Of a stretch of DNA of 64,000 bases, positions 63,845 to 64,000 are shown in pieces. The translations under genes were made by a program, and so were the position numbers. Within the stretch, counting starts at the first letter, position 1. Every line of letters starts with the position of its first letter. Source of the stretch: an uncultured Gammaproteobacteria bacterium (GTDB taxonomy: Bacteria > Pseudomonadota > Gammaproteobacteria > Pseudomonadales > Azotimanducaceae); NCBI GenBank assembly GCA_913050035.1, contig CAJXAC010000002.1, positions 20,813 through 84,812 on the forward strand, in the 5' to 3' direction. The notes under the pieces are model-generated. The model was not told the origin of the DNA, made no database searches, and saw only the letters and a program-made list of their open reading frames with translations.

Positions 63845-64000
63845 CAGCCAGCAGAGGGCAGGCAGTGGCCATCAGAAGCCAGCCAGCAGCCTACAGTGAA
63901 TAGCCATCGCCTAGGGGCTATGAGCCAACAGTTAATGGCCAGCACTAAACAGCTGACAGCTGGCAGCCAGCAGTCAGCAGCCATCGGGCAGCAGCCAACT
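63825..64000. repeat. Degenerate GCCAGCAG/CCAACAG repeat tract at the pilQ 5' end
   Basis: The plus strand is a string of imperfect short units such as GCCAGCAG, CCAACAG, GGCAGCAG and GCCATCAG running to the window edge and overlapping the pilQ start. No reading frame runs cleanly through it. Full extent is not seen. Confidence 0.75.

Noticed and set aside
63609-63872. 87-aa minus-strand ORF starting ATG in the repeat tract
   Set aside because: Frame-shifted shadow of pilQ. Mentioned only as part of the slippage idea.

Overview
The window is a gene-dense stretch (roughly 90% coding by eye) of a gammaproteobacterial chromosome. Two blocks point to the Pseudomonas / Cellvibrio-like marine branch. 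One is trpD-trpC facing a CRP/Vfr gene with coq7 beside it. The other is pilQ-aroK-aroB-SPOR protein next to gltBD. The order aroQ-accB-prmA-...-dusB-...-purH-purD is also pseudomonad-like, but here it lacks accC and fis. I see no rRNA, tRNA, CRISPR array, phage gene or transposase. The genus call is inference from gene order and protein motifs only.

Layout. 1-1055: end of trpD and trpC. 1063-10956: a leftward housekeeping block with a long-form CRP, coq7, purD, purH, dusB, a VOC protein, prmA, accB, aroQ and dsbD. 11028-13251: a rightward envelope set with a lipoprotein, a PCu(A)C copper chaperone and a DUF2333 protein. 13428-16793: a K+-dependent membrane pyrophosphatase (hppA) converging on a PPi-dependent phosphofructokinase (pfp) through a shared terminator, which is a pyrophosphate-energy pair. 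16892-24910: mpl, an SDR, a large acyl-CoA dehydrogenase, ComF, an SrkA-like kinase, an acyltransferase and a TSUP exporter. 24970-28003: a compact rightward run of SDR, membrane protein, HAD phosphatase, unknown protein and MOSC protein. 28100-30476: a pair of small acyl-CoA dehydrogenases. 30742-34915: nadE coupled to a degenerate metallo-beta-lactamase protein, converging on an exported M20 amidohydrolase.

35217-45394 holds small accessory genes: a thioesterase, a ferric-reductase-like membrane protein, a TonB-like lipoprotein, a PhyH dioxygenase, a DUF2970 protein, an N-acetylhexosamine kinase-like protein with a cytoplasmic GH20 hexosaminidase, a SIS isomerase, GNAT, NTF2-like, TPR, TauD and EF-hand proteins. 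45585-48191 is an alkylation-repair operon (Ada-AlkA fusion, ogt, tetR) with two clear palindromic operators around the tetR promoter. 48320-53745 carries an MBL hydrolase, a crotonase, a two-subunit molybdenum hydroxylase and malate dehydrogenase. 53746-54322 is a 577-bp structured non-coding region with an NtrC-like palindrome upstream of gltBD (54323-60387). 60418-63844 is the leftward SPOR-aroB-aroK-pilQ operon, and the window ends in a degenerate GCC/CAGCAG-rich repeat.

Many starts were moved inward from the longest ORF because a good Shine-Dalgarno, a start-stop overlap or the family N-terminus supports the inner codon. No wholly new multi-gene system is evident. The most interesting items are the tetR operator pair, the NtrC-like gltB leader, the long inverted repeat between pfp and mpl, the PPi-energy pair, the CRP extension, the degenerate MBL protein fused translationally to nadE, and the repeat tract at the pilQ start.
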